From positions 24,422,304 through 24,486,303 of the forward strand of contig NC_040016.1 of the NCBI RefSeq assembly GCF_000972845.2: 64,000 nt of DNA. Reading direction: 5' to 3'. Position 1 is the stretch's first letter, and the number at the start of each line of letters is the position of its first letter. The notes beneath the pieces are model-generated. The model was not told the origin of the DNA and did no database searches. It saw only the letters and a list, made by a program, of their open reading frames with translations. The DNA is from Larimichthys crocea. Its lineage: Eukaryota > Chordata > Actinopteri > Sciaenidae. The position numbers and the translations under genes were made by a program. Of this stretch, positions 59,846-64,000 are shown piece after piece.

Positions 59846-62800
59846 GTAAGTGAGATGCTGTTCCCAAAGATTATGAAATGAAATGGATACTCTTTTCTTA
59901 TGTATCAGATTTATATATATATATATATATATGGTTCATAAAGTTCTGAAATGATATCATAGCACTGAAATGTAGCATTGCTCTTTTTAAAGAAGGCAGC
60001 ATTCATAAATATGTATTGATCAGGAGACAAACAGAAGACTGAGGATTAGGTGTCAGGTTCATTTCCACCTCCAGGCTGTGACTGTGTGTTGTTCAAATGT
60101 AAATTGTTGGTTAAAGTTTCTTTCTTAGTTCATGGTTCTTGTGTCTGTCTGGGAAAGTACCAAAGAGATATTATCAGGGTGGTACTGGCCACAAAAGTTC
60201 TCATCTTTTCTGGGGGAAGGTCAATACAGGTGCTTGAACAAGTATAACAGTTCAGTTAAAAACCAAATAGGCTGTTTATTCTTTCTGCCCTATAGTTCTC
60301 AGGTGTCAATGAAAGCAGTTTTATGTTGGTTGAGGTCAGGAGATGACCAAAGTGTTCCTGTAGAGTCCTTGAAGTATACAGACCTATGGTAGCTGTCAAA
60401 GTGTCTTATCACTGCATCTTTAAACTTCAGTGTACAGCACTCTGAAAGATGTTTTACTACAGCTGCCTCCATCAAAAGATAATGTTCTGCCTCCCTCTTG
60501 TGGTTGTCAGTTGTAACTGCACAGATTTCATTTTCCACAGCAGTAAGACAAATGATATTTGTGAGGATAGGCTCACATTTTATACAGTGATAGTGATGGA
60601 CTCACAGTATACCAATACAATTCCACTGACATGACTTCTGGGTCCCTTAATAGTAGAGCCAGCAGGAGGCAGGAAGGAAGGAAGCACGACATGTCGTGAA
60701 AAGGGTCTGTTAAAGATGATGAAAGATCTTTGACTGAACTGGACACTTCTCTTCAGGACTGTGTGGCCTGTTCTTTAACATGCAATGTAGGACCATTTAC
60801 ACGTGTCCCTCTGACTGACTTATCATCGGTCACATATCACATTATATTAATGACATCTCTGTTTCAGGGATGGAACTGGTCAAGCTAATTGGGATGCAGC
60901 ATTATTTCAATGCACCTGTGTCAAAACATCTGCTGTCTGTCAGTTGATGACGTGTAACCTAACAGACCTTTATGAGAGCTATGTGTGTTAAACATTAATA
61001 ATGGCTGCATTCCACTTAGGATGTCTTGGTATAGTGTGTGCTGGCTCAATTGAATAATGTACCTGAGCCATTGTTGCTGTTATTAGTTGCATTTGTATTT
61101 TTCCTGCTGTGACATGTCAAGCTGTCTGCTGTGAGGTCTAAACGTTCAGAATAACTGAGTGTAGCTGGAGGTGTGTGTGGTCTGTGGCAGACTGGACATG
61201 AATCTACACTCTGCAATATCATTGTCAGAGATGTTAAATCCAAATAAACAAGACACTGTGTTCCCTTTGATTACTTCACTGGTGCACTGAAATGAGTAAG
61301 ACTGCCGATGTGGACGTTTATCAGAGCTCAATGAAGCAGCCCTATTTAAGAAGTTATCCCATGGCTCACACAATTCATGGCTCGGTCGAGCTCAGGCACT
61401 CTAACAGATTAAATTTTCACGTAATGAACAAAGAAGAACCAATGAAAGCATTCTGGTTACAATCATTAAACATACACGCAGGAGCTGGGCAGAGTTCTAA
61501 GCTAATGTAGGTCTGTGTATTCACTCTAAAGTCCAGTGAAAGTGTACCTTGCCTACCTGATGGCACAGTCAGACTGCTGGTCTTGGGCCAAGCATACACT
61601 GTGAACAAGTGTTACCACAACTGAGCATGACCGTGATGATGGTATGACCACACCCATGGGTCATTATGGCGCTGCATGACCTCTTTGCTGATGGGGGCTC
61701 TGTACCTCTGTACTCTCAAAGTCATCTGGGGTGTTGTTGCTAGCATCAAGACAAAGACTATGGTTGGATAAATGTGGTGTCCCCATGGTGTAACAAAGAC
61801 TATGGGTGCTTTTCCTCAGATACAAAGACACATTTGAACAAACATGAATGAGGCATGTGATTGGACAGCGCTGACCGTCCATCATGAGGGAGGTTAATGA
61901 CTGGAAGCCTACAGTGACGGTCTGCAGGGGAAAACAAATGCCAACTGGAGTTGTGTGGCAGTGTTTTGCCTTCAATGGTACACGCACCCTTCCTGCTCTG
62001 TCTTTAGCTTCGAGGAGCTGCTACTCTGCCACCTCCCCACCCCCTCCACTCCCCTCCATATGCTTTCTTTTGGGTGCCTTGGAGGAGGCTGCTGGGCTGC
62101 CCTGTATAGTGCCCACACCGCCTCTGTTACTGTTACCGCTCTGTGCACAGCACACAGGGAGGGCCCTCACGTGTTGCCTCATGGATGCTGGTTTATTTAG
62201 GACGACAGGCAGAAGCAGCTCTGGGAGCGACCGGGGGGAAAGGCACGCTGAGGCAAGCTGAAGTGGACTAAAGCGGGGAGGCCGACAGTTAGGCTGCGGG
62301 TAGCAGAGACAAATCAAACCGGGGTCCTCACCCTCAGATGTTCTTTTATAACAAAAGCCCTTTTCTGTCCTTCGAAACAAGCCTCAGTACTGTCATTTGT
62401 TTGTTCCTTTGCTTTCAAATCTGTGGCTTTTACTTTACTAAATTTTGCTGCACCTTCAAATTATTATTGACCTTTTTAATATCAAAGTGTTGCTCTCAAA
62501 GTTTCCAGAGATACCAATTGGAATACCCTGAAATTCATGGAAGAAATATGTAGAATTTTCCATCTGATGCACAATAAAACATGTAACTTATGGGCATGTT
62601 CCAGCTATAGATATATACTGTATGGGGCAGATGTACCAGTCATTAGTGAAAATACTTTAACAGTAAGACACTTCTAATGGGAGATTTAACAGAAACTTTA
62701 GCAAGTGATTTACACTGAGGAGTTTGGGGAGTCTTAAATATAAAAATCACCACTTGACCTAAATTAGACAATGTGTCAGCATAAGATATAACACATGAAT

Positions 62801-63841
62801 TATCATGTGTTATATCTTAGCACTATTATCTCCCTGTGTATTGCAGGGCCACAGCCTATAAATCAGACAGTTGATCTGTGAAAAGATCAAATGAAGCTCT
62901 TTCATTTGTGTTCTGATTTCATCAGCCTCTGCGGCACAAACATGTGATATGCAGCAAAGACCAAGCCACAACAATATTTCCTTCAGAGGTTTAATAAGAA
63001 TTCTGGATGTTGAGGACAGATGGAACGGGTAACAAGTTTATTTAGTGTAGCTCCTTTCACAGAGGAATGTCACTGTGCTTCACAAGAGTAAGGATGTTAA
63101 AAATCAGTCAAAGGAATTCATGAAACATAACCAACATAACCAATAACAAGGTCAGTTCTGATTCACATTAATTATCATAGTTTCTCAGATAGTTTCTGAA
63201 AGTCCTTTATAATTGTCCTTAGAAATCTATAATGTGTATTACTGTCAAGGATTTTATGTAAAAAAAAAAATATGTGAGGAGTTCATAATATTGCCCAGTC
63301 CAGTATGAACGTTAAGAATCATTGACATATTGCCCATAATCTATGCTTCATTATTATTGAGTTATTATTACAGAGCAGACATTTTTACCTGGCATACGCA
63401 GGTAATGATGGCTGCATCCCATTTCAGATGTTCCAGTTTCGGGGCTCAGGTACTGTCCGTGTTGCCTCACAGACACTTACAAGGACACTTACATAGAAAA
63501 GCGGCATTGTTGATGATATTAGTTACAGTATTGTGATTTTCCAGCTATGACAAATGTCTGCCCCAAGAAAGTTCTGTCAGCTAAAACAAAAACACTAAAT
63601 AAAGAACAGAAGAATGAGTTTGGAAACGTGCCATGACTCTTAAAACATGAGTGCTTGCTGGTTGCAGTAATGGTATTTTACCAGGAGAGGTTAGTAGAGG
63701 CACTACACTGCCACTCTGTGTGCTTTCTGCAGATACGGCCCGGTGCATCAGACGTCATGGCAGTGCAGAAACATTTCATCCAGTTTACAACAGCCGACTT
63801 AGTGTTTTTTTTTTATTCATTTATTTTTTATATTCCCACAG
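59846..63841 (+). other. cadps: cadps intron preceding the PH-domain exon
   Basis: This 4.0-kb intron runs from GTAAGT to a strong T-rich acceptor ending ATTCCCACAG. It contains a short (AT)n run near 59915-59931, a GC-richer patch around 61980-62340 whose frames show no known domain, and the hairpin at 62782-62819. Otherwise I see nothing in it. Confidence 0.85.
62782..62819. repeat. Perfect 17-bp inverted repeat with 4-nt loop
   Basis: The left arm TAAGATATAACACATGA and right arm TCATGTGTTATATCTTA are exact reverse complements separated by ATTA. They form an AT-rich hairpin or cruciform candidate in the intron. Confidence 0.9.
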
Positions 63842-63908
63842 GTACCTTTGGGCCATTGGCAAAAATGTGTGGAAAAGATGGAAGAAAAGGTTCTTTGTGC
63901 TGGTTCAG
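63842..63908 (+). CDS. cadps: CADPS (CAPS1) exon starting the PH domain
   Basis: One base completing Gly-380, then 22 codons (residues 381-402). It encodes [20 protein letters not shown] followed by VQ, the first two strands and the basic loop of the PH domain. In CAPS this domain binds acidic phosphoinositides such as PI(4,5)P2 at the plasma membrane. CADPS2, as I recall it, reads [18 protein letters not shown], so this exon is the best evidence for CADPS1. The donor is GTAAGC. The remaining PH exons and the MUN/MHD region lie beyond the window. Confidence 0.96.
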
Positions 63909-64000
63909 GTAAGCACGTAATAACAGAGGCATGCTTTCACTACACAGTTTACTGTGAGACACAACCACAACAAATGGTACACTGTAACAGCGGCTTAGGT
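63909..64000 (+). other. cadps: Start of the next cadps intron
   Basis: It begins with the donor GTAAGC and continues to the window edge. No further exon is visible. Confidence 0.85.

Noticed and set aside
61884..62380. Overlapping frames of 119-125 codons in a GC-richer patch
   Set aside because: Frames on both strands are open because of base composition; no motif, and it lies in the intron between two cadps exons that join correctly without it.

Overview
This is vertebrate DNA, almost certainly from a ray-finned (teleost) fish. The window is dominated by introns. It is rich in (CA)n/(TG)n microsatellites, fish-type tRNA-derived SINEs, hAT and Tigger-like non-autonomous DNA transposons, LTR-like pieces and LINE remnants. 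There is no prokaryotic operon structure. Nearly all open reading frames are chance frames or translated tandem repeats. The species cannot be named from this sequence; the repeat types suggest a percomorph-like fish.

The one gene I can support runs left to right across the right half. It is CADPS/CAPS1 (calcium-dependent secretion activator 1), a factor that primes dense-core vesicles and synaptic vesicles. Eight internal coding exons are visible: 31215-31328, 34080-34412, 51657-51737, 51832-52068, 55309-55430, 59504-59615, 59706-59845 and 63842-63908. They join in frame to 402 codons. The stretch covers the region upstream of the C2 domain, the C2 domain, and the start of the PH domain. The first exon (N terminus and promoter) lies to the left of the window. 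The rest of the PH domain and the MUN/MHD region lie to the right. CADPS1 is favoured over CADPS2 by the PH start ([18 protein letters not shown]), but I cannot say which teleost duplicate it is.

Layout. 1-14.9 kb: intron with scattered SINEs, a complete non-autonomous hAT element with an 8-bp target duplication (6602-7289), and minisatellites. 14.9-27.2 kb: a dense nested repeat block. It contains a 268-bp tandem satellite, an unidentified repeat module present in several copies, a 30-N assembly gap, and a large imperfect inverted repeat with arms of roughly 3.6-3.7 kb. 27.2-31.2 kb: intron with a SINE and an LTR-like element. 31.2-34.4 kb: the first two visible exons. 34.4-51.7 kb: a 17-kb intron with a Tigger-like MITE, a decayed reverse-transcriptase fragment, a MADF-domain fragment, and a 20-bp minisatellite bounded on one side by an inverted 30-bp repeat. 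51.7-64 kb: the remaining six exons with short and medium introns, several carrying CA/TG tracts next to splice sites.

I found no clear new biological system. The best leads are the inverted-repeat block, the element ending in the 30-bp inverted repeat at 48.2-50.0 kb, and the CA/TG tracts that may influence cadps splicing.
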